Assembly: GCA_030054835.1 (NCBI GenBank)
Contig: JASGVS010000034.1
Span: 1 to 64,000 of the forward strand
From: UBA3910 sp002391465
GTDB lineage: Bacteria > Bacillota > Limnochordia > Darwinibacteriales > Darwinibacteriaceae
DNA length: 64,000 nucleotides
Reading direction: 5' to 3'
Shown: positions 8,199 through 16,037 of the stretch, piece after piece
Position numbering within the stretch: the stretch's first letter is position 1
Layout: each line of letters begins with the position of its first letter
Translations under genes and position numbers: made by a program
Notes under the pieces: generated by a model
What the model was told of the DNA's origin: nothing
What the model saw: the letters and a program-made list of their open reading frames with translations, nothing else
Databases searched by the model: none

Positions 8199-8880
8199 CT
8201 GGCTTTTAGCCTTGGACGAACTCTTCTTCCCCCGTCCCCTTGAGTGCGTTTTCTGCGGTGAGCGGCCCGGGACCGATCTCGGGCCGTGCCGCACTTGCCT
8301 CGATTCCCTTGCCATCGCTTGGCAGCGGATGGAGGTACAAGGTTACCCCTGCTTTTCCCTCGTACCCTACCGAGGTTTTGCCCGAGACTTGATACACAAA
8401 ATGAAATACCATGGAGGCTACCGCATTGCCCAAGGCTTTAGTAGGCTGTTAGGTCTGGCCCTGCGGGAGGAATTATCTGTGTCCCGGTCCGGGCTTCTGG
8501 TTCCCGTGCCGCTCCATGCCAGCCGTTTGGAGAAAAGGGGATTCAATCATGCGGCCCTTCTTGCCGATGGTATAAGTAAGGTATGGAGGCTGCCTGTGAG
8601 TTCACGGGTGGTGCGGGTTCGACCGACCAAGCCCCAGAGCGGTTTAACGGCAAGCCAGCGGAGGCGCAACCTGAGGGGGGCCTTTGCCCTTGTGCCGGGG
8701 GAGAATTGGCAGGGTAGGCAGATTGTGATTGTCGATGATGTTATTACTTCGGGATACACTTTCAGCACTGTTGCCGATTTAGCAGCCGCTCAAGGCGGTA
8801 GGCCGCTGGGTGTATTCGTTGCCCGTACTGAAATGGATGGAGGTGGGAAGGACAGTGTTGAAAAACTGCAAACAGTGTAA
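8182..8880 (+). CDS. comFC: Phosphoribosyltransferase-like competence protein ComFC
   Basis: The 232-residue product has an N-terminal zinc knuckle (CVFCGE, CRTCLDSL) and a C-terminal phosphoribosyltransferase-type fold with the PRPP loop IVIVDDVITSGYTFS. VPVPLHASRLEKRGFNHAALLADG is the characteristic central motif. ComFC partners ComFA in DNA uptake. It overlaps comFA upstream and yvyF downstream, so the three are co-transcribed and link competence with the flagellar cluster, as in Bacillus. Confidence 0.93.
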   Translation: MKEVRNWLLALDELFFPRPLECVFCGERPGTDLGPCRTCLDSLAIAWQRMEVQGYPCFSLVPYRGFARDLIHKMKYHGGYRIAQGFSRLLGLALREELSVSRSGLLVPVPLHASRLEKRGFNHAALLADGISKVWRLPVSSRVVRVRPTKPQSGLTASQRRRNLRGAFALVPGENWQGRQIVIVDDVITSGYTFSTVADLAAAQGGRPLGVFVARTEMDGGGKDSVEKLQTV

Positions 8881-9244
8881 TAAGGTATTTGCCCATCCAA
8901 CCAGGCATCTTTGTGAAGATTGTTACAAAGAAGCCCAGGCCCAGTTTGAACGGGTCAGGGAGTATCTGGAAGAGAACCGTGGGGCGACTGTGGCCGAGGT
9001 GGCAGAAGAAACGGACACCGACGTGGAAGTGATCTATGAGTATATTAAGGAAGGTCGCCTTACTGTGGTACCCAAAGACGCGGAACTGAGGTGCCAGATC
9101 TGTGGGACAAAGATTGCCAGCGGCAGGGTGTGTGCGGTATGCCGGGCCGAACTCAGCGACGATCCCCGCATCCCCCCAAGCCAGCAGGGGGATAAGGATA
9201 CCCGCATGCGCTACCTTGATGCCATCAGGCGGAAGAGACGTTAA
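8855..9244 (+). CDS. yvyF: Flagellar operon protein YvyF
   Basis: The product has 129 residues with zinc-knuckle pairs at both ends (CKQCNKVF, CEDC; CQICGTKI, CAVC) and a central helix-turn-helix-like segment (TVAEVAEETDTDVEVIYEYI). This layout and the position before flgM match the Bacillus YvyF family of presumed flagellar regulators. GTG at 8855 is preferred: it lies about 8 bases after GGAGGTGG and gives the expected VLKNCKQC start. An earlier ATG at 8810 is inside comFC and lacks a ribosome site. The exact role is not known. Confidence 0.85.
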   Translation: MLKNCKQCNKVFAHPTRHLCEDCYKEAQAQFERVREYLEENRGATVAEVAEETDTDVEVIYEYIKEGRLTVVPKDAELRCQICGTKIASGRVCAVCRAELSDDPRIPPSQQGDKDTRMRYLDAIRRKRR

Positions 9245-9272
9245 AGTTTTCGGGCAGAACGGTCGAAGTAAG
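9240..9272 (+). promoter_or_regulatory. Possible sigma-28 (SigD) promoter ahead of flgM
   Basis: TAAA at the end of yvyF is followed after 16 bases by GTCGAAGT, which matches the flagellar -10 GCCGATAT at five of eight positions. The match is partial. Confidence 0.3.
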
Positions 9273-9303
9273 TAGTAGGGAAAGAAAGGGGTTTGGGTTA
9301 GCA

Positions 9304-9588
9304 ATGATTATTTCCAACAAGGCGGCTGTGCAGCGCATTGCCCAAGTTTATCAGGAACAGAGAAAAACGGAAAAGGTGCAGAAACAGGCAGCTAAACCGT
9401 CTTTTCGTGATCAGGTAACCTTATCCACTGAAGGTAAGGAACTCCAGGCCATGCTGCAGAAGCTTGACACCGCTCCCGATATAAGACGTGAGGCGGAGGA
9501 GATCAAAGAGGCCCTTGAACAGGGCACTTACAAGGTTTCTCCCCAGCAGATAGCCAGAAAGATGCTGGTAGACTGGAGTAGGGATTAA
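9304..9588 (+). CDS. flgM: Anti-sigma-28 factor FlgM
   Basis: The 94-residue product has the FlgM layout: a flexible N-terminus and a helical C-terminal half with LDTAPDIRREAEEIKEAL, GTYKVSPQQIARKML. FlgM binds the flagellar sigma factor until the hook is complete and FlgM is exported. It is followed after one base by flgN, and its place before flgN-flgK-flgL matches Bacillota flagellar operons. Confidence 0.93.
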   Translation: MIISNKAAVQRIAQVYQEQRKTEKVQKQAAKPSFRDQVTLSTEGKELQAMLQKLDTAPDIRREAEEIKEALEQGTYKVSPQQIARKMLVDWSRD

Positions 9589-9589
9589 A

Positions 9590-10048
9590 ATGACAGTCTG
9601 GGCAGATTTGTTGGCCATTTTGCGGGCGGAAAATGAGATTCTCAGCTCGCTGCTCGCCTTGGGCGAGGAAAAACAGGAGAAGATCAACGATGCGGATGAG
9701 GTTATCCGTATCGCCAGTGACGAACAGGAGCTTGTTGACCGCCTTGCAGTAGTGGAACAGGAAAGGGCGGTCCTTTACGATGTGATCGCTGCAGGTAGGG
9801 AATTGGAGGAATGGCTCGCTTCCCTCAGCCAGGAGCAGCAGGCGGAGATCGGTCCCATCATCGTGGAACTAGCAGAGAATCTTGCTGCCCTGCGGTCCCA
9901 AAACAAGCTCAACCAAGAACTGCTAATCCAGTCCCTAAGCTACGTTCAGTTTTCCCTTAACTTACTGACAGGCGAGGAAGGCCCCAGCACCTATGCCAGG
10001 GAGGGAACTGGGGCGGCCAGGACATCTATCTTTGATCGGAAGGTGTAG
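9590..10048 (+). CDS. flgN: Flagellar hook-junction chaperone FlgN
   Basis: The 152-residue product is entirely helical with long heptad stretches (WADLLAILRAENEILSSLLAL, then EEKQEKINDADE) typical of the FlgN family. FlgN holds FlgK and FlgL for export. Those two substrates are encoded directly downstream, 6 bases after its stop. Sequence identity in this family is low, so part of the call rests on position. Confidence 0.88.
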   Translation: MTVWADLLAILRAENEILSSLLALGEEKQEKINDADEVIRIASDEQELVDRLAVVEQERAVLYDVIAAGRELEEWLASLSQEQQAEIGPIIVELAENLAALRSQNKLNQELLIQSLSYVQFSLNLLTGEEGPSTYAREGTGAARTSIFDRKV

Positions 10049-10054
10049 TAAGCC

Positions 10055-11551
10055 ATGAGGACTACTTTCAGCGGGATTGCCGTTGCTCTGCGGGCCCTCC
10101 AGGCCCAGCAGGTCTCTCTGGACGTTACCGGTCACAACGTGGCCAACGCCAACAATCCAAATTATTCAAGGCAGACCGCTATTCATTCAGCTGGAAAACC
10201 CTATCCCACTCCCATGCTGGGTTACACCCCCTCTAACGGTCAGCTCGGTACAGGCGTGCAGATTAGTCAGATTAACCGGATGCGGGACAGTTTTGTGGAT
10301 CTGAGACTTCGTCAACAGCTGCATAGTTCACGTTATTGGGACACACTTAGCGACGGCCTTTCCCAGGTTGAGCTGTTTTTCAACGAACCAAGCGAGAATG
10401 GCATTCATCATGCTCTCGACCTTTTTTGGGATTCGCTCCAGGATTTGAGTAGGGAGCCTGAAATTGCAGCGGTACGGGAAGTTGTTGTTCAGCGGGCTAA
10501 TGTGTTGGTGGAATCCATAAAGAACACCAGAACCCAGCTGCAGAGTCTTCGGGATAACATCAACGAGAGTATCCCCCTTAAAGTGAACGAGATCAACTCT
10601 TTGGCTGCCAGACTGGCCGATCTAAATGTTCAGATCGGGAAAATATCTGCCACCGGCAGTATGCCTAACGATCTGCTGGATAGCAGGGATGCTCTGCTGG
10701 AGGAATTGTCCCACCTGGTAGATATTGAAGTGGTGCAGGACCACTCTCATATGGTGGGGGTAACTATCGGTGGAGCCAGTTTGGTCCATCGGGGAACCTC
10801 GTATAGCCTAATGACGGGTTATGAGGCAGATGTGGAGGGTAACTACACCAAGAACCAAATTCTGTGGGCAGCCACCGGCAGTAAGGTTGAGATTAGATCG
10901 GGACAAGTGGGAGGCATGCTCCAATTACGGGACCAGGAAATCCAAAAGTCTCTCAACGATCTTGATGATTGGACCAGGTCCTTTGCCAAGGTGTTTAATG
11001 CCATTCACAACTCAGGTTTTGACCTTTACGGGAATGTGGACAAGGATGGTAATCCCGTTGCCGAACTAGATTTCTTCGTGATTCCAGATGATGATGTCTA
11101 TCCCCATCTGACGGCGGCTAACATCAAGGTCAATGGGGCAATTCAAGAGGATGTGAGTCTGATTAGGGCTAGTTCCAAACCGGGCCACGACGGTAACGGG
11201 GACACGGCGCTCGAGTTGGCAAGGCTCCGCTACGAACGGGTAATTGACCTAGGCGATGTGCCCAGCCAAGGTGTTGTGGACTCTAAGGTCACCATCGCGG
11301 ACTATTTTACTTCCATAATTGCAAGCCTCGGCGTTAAGACCCAGGAAGCGGTTAAAATGTCAGAGAACCAAGAAACCTTGGTTGGGCATTTGGAGAGTCT
11401 GAAGGATTCGGTTGCCGGAGTAAGTCTGGATGAAGAGATGGCTAACATGATCCGCTACCAGCACGCTTATAATGCGGCTGCGCGTATGATGACCACAGTA
11501 GATGAGATGTTGGATGTGGTAATTAACCGCTTGGGTGTAGTAGGGCGTTAG
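10055..11551 (+). CDS. flgK: Flagellar hook-associated protein FlgK
   Basis: The 498-residue product has the rod/hook-family N-terminus (FSGIAVALRALQAQQ, LDVTGHNVANANNPNYSRQ) and the C-terminal helix (SLDEEMANMIRYQHAYNAAARM) that together form the coiled-coil of the hook-filament junction. A variable domain lies between. It forms the first junction ring between hook and filament. It sits between its chaperone gene flgN and its partner flgL. Confidence 0.96.
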   Translation: MRTTFSGIAVALRALQAQQVSLDVTGHNVANANNPNYSRQTAIHSAGKPYPTPMLGYTPSNGQLGTGVQISQINRMRDSFVDLRLRQQLHSSRYWDTLSDGLSQVELFFNEPSENGIHHALDLFWDSLQDLSREPEIAAVREVVVQRANVLVESIKNTRTQLQSLRDNINESIPLKVNEINSLAARLADLNVQIGKISATGSMPNDLLDSRDALLEELSHLVDIEVVQDHSHMVGVTIGGASLVHRGTSYSLMTGYEADVEGNYTKNQILWAATGSKVEIRSGQVGGMLQLRDQEIQKSLNDLDDWTRSFAKVFNAIHNSGFDLYGNVDKDGNPVAELDFFVIPDDDVYPHLTAANIKVNGAIQEDVSLIRASSKPGHDGNGDTALELARLRYERVIDLGDVPSQGVVDSKVTIADYFTSIIASLGVKTQEAVKMSENQETLVGHLESLKDSVAGVSLDEEMANMIRYQHAYNAAARMMTTVDEMLDVVINRLGVVGR

Positions 11552-11562
11552 GAGGATAGCAG

Positions 11563-12504
11563 ATGCGCATTACAAATCGGACCATGACTAACAACCTGCT
11601 CATGAATTTGAACCGGGGTATGGGGCGGCTGCACAACATTAACCAGCAGTTAAGCAGCAAGAAGCAGATCAATCTCCCTTCCGACGATCCGGTTAAGGCT
11701 GGGATAATTCTGAGGATGAGCAGTTCTGTACGGGAAACGGATCAGTATCTGCGCAACGTGGATTCGGCCCGCTCCTGGTTGGAAGCGGCGGATATTGTCT
11801 ATGAAGACGTTTTATCCGTTATTCATAGGGCGAAGGAACTGGCTAATCGAGGTGCCAACACCCATCTAGATGAGACATCGAAAAAGGCTTTGGCTGATGA
11901 GGTTTATCAGCTGCATGACAGCTTGATTCAGCTGGCCAACTCGACCCACGGCGGACGCTATTTATTCGCCGGCCAGCATACCCTGACCAAACCCTTTACC
12001 TTAGCGGAGTTGGAGCCCGAGGAAGAGCAGCAGATTCCGAAAGTGTTGTATTTGGCTGACGTGGATTTGCCAGAGAACAATAGTGCCCTTGAATTCGAAA
12101 TTGGCGTTGGAGTTACCCTGGATGTGAGCACAGAACCAGATACGGCAGCGAAACTTTTTGGCGGGATTTTCCACGCGTTGCGAACTCTGCACGGCGAATT
12201 GATGGATTACGACACAGCTGAATCGGGATCCGAACCGGAATCGGCCATGGGCCTTTTGGACGTTGCCCTGGACACTGTCCTGCAGGAACTTTCCGATTTG
12301 GGTGGTAGGCAGAATAGGGCGGAGTTGGCTAGAGAGCGGCTGCTCGATCTCAAACTCAACCTGCAAAAGGTTCTCTCCGAGGAACAGGACTTGGATTATG
12401 CAGAGGCGATTATGGAGCTTAAGATGGAGGAGTTTGCCTACCGCACAGCTTTGTCGGTAGGTGCCCGGATTATCCAGCCCTCCTTGATCGACTTTCTGCG
12501 TTAG
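11563..12504 (+). CDS. flgL: Flagellar hook-associated protein FlgL
   Basis: The 313-residue product is flagellin-like: the N-terminus MRITNRTMTNNLLMNLNRGM and LSSKKQINLPSDDP, and the C-terminal helix with LDYAEAIMELKMEEFAYRTAL. These ends pack into the filament core, while the middle is a short exposed domain. FlgL is the second junction protein. It follows flgK by 11 bases with GGAGGAT as ribosome site. Confidence 0.95.
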   Translation: MRITNRTMTNNLLMNLNRGMGRLHNINQQLSSKKQINLPSDDPVKAGIILRMSSSVRETDQYLRNVDSARSWLEAADIVYEDVLSVIHRAKELANRGANTHLDETSKKALADEVYQLHDSLIQLANSTHGGRYLFAGQHTLTKPFTLAELEPEEEQQIPKVLYLADVDLPENNSALEFEIGVGVTLDVSTEPDTAAKLFGGIFHALRTLHGELMDYDTAESGSEPESAMGLLDVALDTVLQELSDLGGRQNRAELARERLLDLKLNLQKVLSEEQDLDYAEAIMELKMEEFAYRTALSVGARIIQPSLIDFLR

Positions 12505-12514
12505 GCGGGGGTAA

Positions 12515-13009
12515 ATGATGAGGCTGGTGATGAGCAGTACTTACCCCAGCGTGCAGATTAAGACCAACTACCCTGAACTCAACATCAGGCAGGTTGTAAG
12601 CCAGGTGCAAATTGAGAGTATCGGGCCCATTTTAGAGATAAACCAAAAGGAAAGCTATGCCGAAATCGGTATGGGTGGCCAACAGGACTTTAACGCCAAG
12701 GTGCGGGAGGCCAGTTACCACAAGGTGTTGGAGGGTATTGGACGCTGGGTACGGGAAGGCGACACCGTTTTGAACCGGGCCGGACTTTGGCAGGAAGAAA
12801 TGGTTTTCGCCGACCTTGCCAGGGTGCAGATGGCAGCAGAGATACCGGAGTTGAATGTGCAGGCAGTCCCCCGGGCCAGGCCCGAGATTAGGTTTTACCA
12901 TGAGTTGAAAATGAATTGGGCCCCAGGGGGAGCAGAGATTGATGTTACTGTTCGTCCACCTGATATACGCTGGCAGATGGGGCAGGTGACGATTGACGTT
13001 CGAGCATGA
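12515..13009 (+). CDS. yviE: Flagellar-operon protein YviE (DUF6470)
   Basis: The 164-residue product begins with PSVQIKTNYPELNIRQ and contains QKESYAEIGMGG and YHKVLEGIGRWVREGD, which match the YviE/DUF6470 family found between flgL and fliW in Bacillota. Its biochemical role is unknown. No signal peptide is visible, so it is cytoplasmic or flagellar. Synteny supports the call strongly. Confidence 0.85.
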   Translation: MMRLVMSSTYPSVQIKTNYPELNIRQVVSQVQIESIGPILEINQKESYAEIGMGGQQDFNAKVREASYHKVLEGIGRWVREGDTVLNRAGLWQEEMVFADLARVQMAAEIPELNVQAVPRARPEIRFYHELKMNWAPGGAEIDVTVRPPDIRWQMGQVTIDVRA

Positions 13010-13025
13010 AAATGGGGTTGATATA

Positions 13026-13526
13026 ATGGAATTACAGACTAAGCTAGGTACTCTTGAGATCAAGGAAGAGGAAATCATCCAGTTTCCCGTGGGCATTTTG
13101 GGCTTTGGTGATCTGAAACAGTACGTTGTTGTCCGTAAGGAAGACAGTATGTTCAGCTTCCTCCAGTCGGTGGACGAGCCGGATTTGGCGTTTGTGATGA
13201 TCATGCCTGAGCTGGTTGTGGACGACTACTTTGTCAAACTTAACCCAGATGAGATCGATCTACTCCAGATTGAATCACCGGTGGACTGCTGTGTTTTTGC
13301 TATTGTAACGGTGCCGGAGGACGTGGCAGCCATGACTGTAAATCTGCAGGCCCCCATAGTGATCAACCTAAAGGAGAGATTAGGTGCGCAGATCGTAATC
13401 ACAGATGGCCGCTACAACACCAGGCACAATCTGCTGGCGGAAATGCAGAAAAACGAATTTCTGCGGCGCAAACAGCAGCTAGCCCAAACCGAGGAGGAAG
13501 GGGCGGAAGTACAGGAATCGGTCTAA
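13026..13526 (+). CDS. fliW: Flagellar assembly factor FliW
   Basis: The 166-residue product shows the FliW pattern: MELQTKLGTLEI, IIQFPVGILGFGDLKQY, LQSVDEPDLAFVM, and PIVINLKERLGAQIV near the end. FliW binds flagellin, or CsrA when flagellin is low, and so couples flagellin synthesis to export. The start is the ATG at 13026; an in-frame ATG 33 bases upstream lies inside yviE. The partner gene csrA follows directly. Confidence 0.94.
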   Translation: MELQTKLGTLEIKEEEIIQFPVGILGFGDLKQYVVVRKEDSMFSFLQSVDEPDLAFVMIMPELVVDDYFVKLNPDEIDLLQIESPVDCCVFAIVTVPEDVAAMTVNLQAPIVINLKERLGAQIVITDGRYNTRHNLLAEMQKNEFLRRKQQLAQTEEEGAEVQESV

Positions 13527-13571
13527 TTCTGTAATAAATCGGGCAGAATAGGGTCCAGGGAGGGACAAGGC

Positions 13572-13805
13572 ATGTTGGTACTAACACGCAAAGTGGATCA
13601 GAGCATAATGATCGGGGATCATATACGGATAATGGTGGTGGAGGTTAGGGGCGACCAGGTTAAGATCGGTATAGAGGCACCTCGACACATCATGATTCAT
13701 CGGCAGGAGATCTATCAGGAGATTCAGGCCGAAAACAAGCAGGCGGTACTAAAACGGGAGATTGACCTGGATGCTTTAGATAAACTTATAAGCAGTGACT
13801 CGTAG
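13572..13805 (+). CDS. csrA: Carbon storage / flagellin translational repressor CsrA
   Basis: The 77-residue product has the full CsrA signature: MLVLTRKVDQSIMIGDHI at the start, VKIGIEAP, and the RNA-contacting IMIHRQEIYQEI. CsrA dimers bind GGA motifs in mRNA leaders and, with FliW, repress flagellin translation. GGGAGGGACAAGGC precedes the ATG. The fliW-csrA pair is standard, although the usual target gene hag is not next to it here. Confidence 0.97.
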   Translation: MLVLTRKVDQSIMIGDHIRIMVVEVRGDQVKIGIEAPRHIMIHRQEIYQEIQAENKQAVLKREIDLDALDKLISSDS

Positions 13806-13840
13806 CCTAATACAAAACGGAGTTTAAGGGGGCGAACTGC

Positions 13841-14203
13841 GTGATTATGAGAGTTCAGCCGCGGGTTGATGTGTTGGAAGTGGAGCCTCTACGGAGGGAA
13901 ACCAAGGCTCCTACGCCTGAAGGCACCGTACAGCCTATTCAACCCGAAGAAACGAGAACGAGTGTGGAAGAAATTGCAGAAGAGATGGACATTGAGGGTG
14001 CCGTAGACGGCATGAATGAGATTGTGGAGCATGTCCACCGGGGCCTGCGGTTTGTACTGCATGAAGATACGAACCGCATGATGGTCAGGGTTATCGACGT
14101 CGTTACCGATGAGGTGATTAAGGAGATCCCCCCAGAAGATGTTCTCGATACCGCGGCACGCATCCGCGAAATGATCGGCATTCTCATCGACGAAAAAGCA
14201 TAA
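13841..14203 (+). CDS. flaG: FlaG-family flagellar protein
   Basis: The 120-residue product has a low-complexity N-terminal part and a conserved C-terminal FlaG domain (VHRGLRFVLHEDTNRMMVRV, then EVIKEIPPEDVLDTAARIREMIG). FlaG proteins affect filament length. The GTG at 13841 is preferred because AAGGGGG lies 8 bases before it; ATG at 13847 is the alternative. In Bacillus it precedes fliD, but here fliS follows. Confidence 0.9.
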   Translation: MIMRVQPRVDVLEVEPLRRETKAPTPEGTVQPIQPEETRTSVEEIAEEMDIEGAVDGMNEIVEHVHRGLRFVLHEDTNRMMVRVIDVVTDEVIKEIPPEDVLDTAARIREMIGILIDEKA

Positions 14204-14220
14204 GGAATGGGGGAAATTAA

Positions 14221-14580
14221 ATGAGTGTCCATGCGTACCAGGCCTACAGGCAGACCCAGGTGAGCACTGCGTCCCAGGGAGAGCTATTGCTCATGTTGTT
14301 TGACGGGGCAATCCGCTTTGCCAGACAGGCCAAGGAGCATCTGGCGGAAGGCGATCTTGAGCAGGTCAACGACAAGTTGATCCGCTCCCAAGCGATTGTA
14401 AATGAGCTCAGCCTTGCGCTCAACTTTGACGCGGGCGAGATCGCAGAGAATCTGGAACGCCTTTATGACTATATCTACCAGCTGCTGGTACAAGCCAATA
14501 TAAGCAAAGATTCGGAGAAAATCGACTCTGCCGTACAGATGCTGGATGAGCTGCGAGACACCTGGGCACAGGTGGTGTAA
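14221..14580 (+). CDS. fliS: Flagellin chaperone FliS
   Basis: The 119-residue helical product has the family pattern: YQAYRQTQVSTASQGELLLMLFDGAIRF, then KLIRSQAIVNELSLALNFDAG, and the C-terminal VQMLDELRDTW. FliS binds the C-terminus of flagellin and keeps it unfolded for export. It lies 17 bases behind flaG and 3 bases before the next gene. Confidence 0.95.
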   Translation: MSVHAYQAYRQTQVSTASQGELLLMLFDGAIRFARQAKEHLAEGDLEQVNDKLIRSQAIVNELSLALNFDAGEIAENLERLYDYIYQLLVQANISKDSEKIDSAVQMLDELRDTWAQVV

Positions 14581-14583
14581 GCG

Positions 14584-15054
14584 ATGGAAGCGATTCGGTC
14601 CAAAATCAACGAGCTGATCGTCAGCTACCAAGAACAGCTGAACCTCTATGGGCAGGTTCGCGAGATGGGTCTGCAGGAGAAGGAACTCATTGCGGAAGGC
14701 CGTTTTTCCTCCCTCTTAGAGGTGTTAAGGGAGAAGGGGGAATTGATCAAAGCGGCTGCGGACTACGACGAGCAGATCGCAGCGGCACAGGCATACATCG
14801 CGGACCATCTGCAGCTGGAAGCATTTTCTCTACCCAGGCTGAAGCAGGCTGTTTCTGACGCGCTCGGGAATGAACTGGCCGCTTTGGAAAGGGTAATCGC
14901 TGATTTGGTGCCTACCCTTGAAACACTGGAAGAGCAGGAACGGAGCAATGAGGCCCGTTTAAGTGAGTTCTTGGAGAGGACTAAGGACCCGGCCATTCAG
15001 CGCTGGCGCCAGATGCGAGCGGAACGAGCCTACGGCCGCGATAGGGGGAAATAG
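14584..15054 (+). CDS. FliT/FlgN-like flagellar export chaperone, putative
   Basis: The 156-residue product is almost wholly helical with coiled-coil character (LIVSYQEQLNLYGQVREMG, QEKELIAEGRFSSLLEVL). Size, helicity and position right after fliS suggest a FliT-type or second FlgN-type chaperone. I do not see enough identity to choose between them. It ends the flagellar cluster. Confidence 0.6.
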   Translation: MEAIRSKINELIVSYQEQLNLYGQVREMGLQEKELIAEGRFSSLLEVLREKGELIKAAADYDEQIAAAQAYIADHLQLEAFSLPRLKQAVSDALGNELAALERVIADLVPTLETLEEQERSNEARLSEFLERTKDPAIQRWRQMRAERAYGRDRGK

Positions 15055-15061
15055 CCTGTTA

Positions 15062-15115
15062 GGTAATTGCCAAACCTTGACAAAAAGACATTAATTATGT
15101 TAAGGTTGAGTTACC
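15062..15115 (+). promoter_or_regulatory. Promoter region of the cold-shock gene inside a long inverted repeat
   Basis: TTGACA at 15077-15082 is a good -35 box, with only poor -10 candidates 17 bases on (TTAAGG). AACCTTGACA (15073-15082) is complementary, with one wobble, to TGTTAAGGTT (15098-15107), and GGTAA (15062) pairs with TTACC (15111). The repeat may be an operator or a leader hairpin. Confidence 0.45.
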
Positions 15116-15162
15116 GGAGGATGTGCGGCCGGAGTTTCACAATTTAGGAGGAATGTTTTATA

Positions 15163-15363
15163 ATGCTAGGCAGAGTTAAGTGGTTTAGCGCTGAAAAGGG
15201 TTATGGGTTTATTGAGCGGGAAGATGGAGAAGGGGACGTATTCGTACACTTTTCAGCAATCCAGGCAGAGGGTTTCAAAACGCTTCAAGAAGGCGAGACG
15301 GTACAATTTGATATTGTCTCGGGTGACCGAGGGCCGCAAGCCTCCAATGTTGTTAAGGTTTAA
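15163..15363 (+). CDS. Cold-shock protein (CspA family)
   Basis: The 66-residue product is a single cold-shock domain with both RNA-binding motifs, KGYGFIER (RNP1) and VFVHFSAI (RNP2), and the closing VVKV. It acts as an RNA chaperone. TTAGGAGGAATG is a strong ribosome site. The gene is monocistronic, with a clear terminator behind it. Several csp paralogues usually exist, so no letter is assigned. Confidence 0.96.
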   Translation: MLGRVKWFSAEKGYGFIEREDGEGDVFVHFSAIQAEGFKTLQEGETVQFDIVSGDRGPQASNVVKV

Positions 15364-15369
15364 CCCAGT

Positions 15370-15396
15370 GGACTGAGTTTACTCAGTCCTTTTGTT
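15370..15396 (+). terminator. Terminator after the cold-shock gene
   Basis: GGACTGAGT pairs perfectly with ACTCAGTCC across two bases, followed by TTTTGTTTT. Confidence 0.9.
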
Positions 15397-15478
15397 TTCT
15401 CTGGGAGGATTATGGATTTTGTACGGGTAATAGTAATAGCAAGGGTTATAAAATCGATCAGAGAAGGAGTGTGTGAGG

Positions 15479-16036
15479 ATGGCTGCAATCAGAATCAACT
15501 TTACAGGCAGAAACTTGGAGATAACGCAAGCCCTGCGTGAGTACACTGAGAAGAAAATGGCGAAGATCGAGAAGTACCTGCAGGAACACCGTACGTCAAC
15601 GGCTGAGGTAGTTCTCAGGACAGAACGGGGCGTGCATATCGCCGAGGTGACGATGAACTTGTCTGGGCTTATCCTCCGGGGAGAAGGTAAAACGTCGGAT
15701 ATGTATGTCTCGATCGATGCCGCTGTGGACCGGATAGAACGTCAGTTGAATAAACACAAAACGAGGATTAACCGCAGGTCGCAGGGACCCAAACTTGCGG
15801 AAGTTGCTGCACCCCCCGTGGAAGAAGGGGAACGGGCAGTGGAGAAAACGGAAGGCCCCAAGATTGTTAGGACAAAGCGCTTTGCCCTCAAACCCATGAG
15901 CCCGGAAGAGGCTGCTCTGCAGATGGACCTCTTGGGCCATGACTTTTTCGTGTTCAGGGATGCGGACAGCGGTGAAGTTAGCGTTCTTTACAGGCGCCGC
16001 GACGGGAATTTCGGGCTGATCGAAGCGGATTACTAA
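15479..16036 (+). CDS. hpf: Ribosome hibernation-promoting factor, long form
   Basis: The 185-residue product has the N-terminal ribosome-binding domain (INFTGRNLEITQALREYTEKK, rather basic) and a C-terminal dimerisation domain (KRFALKPMSPEEAALQMDLLGHDFFVF). The long form pairs 70S ribosomes into 100S dimers in resting cells. ATG at 15479 lies 9 bases after AAGGAG; a GTG two codons upstream is the alternative start. The position before secA and prfB is common in Bacillota, here with one extra gene between. Confidence 0.94.
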   Translation: MAAIRINFTGRNLEITQALREYTEKKMAKIEKYLQEHRTSTAEVVLRTERGVHIAEVTMNLSGLILRGEGKTSDMYVSIDAAVDRIERQLNKHKTRINRRSQGPKLAEVAAPPVEEGERAVEKTEGPKIVRTKRFALKPMSPEEAALQMDLLGHDFFVFRDADSGEVSVLYRRRDGNFGLIEADY

Positions 16037-16037
16037 A

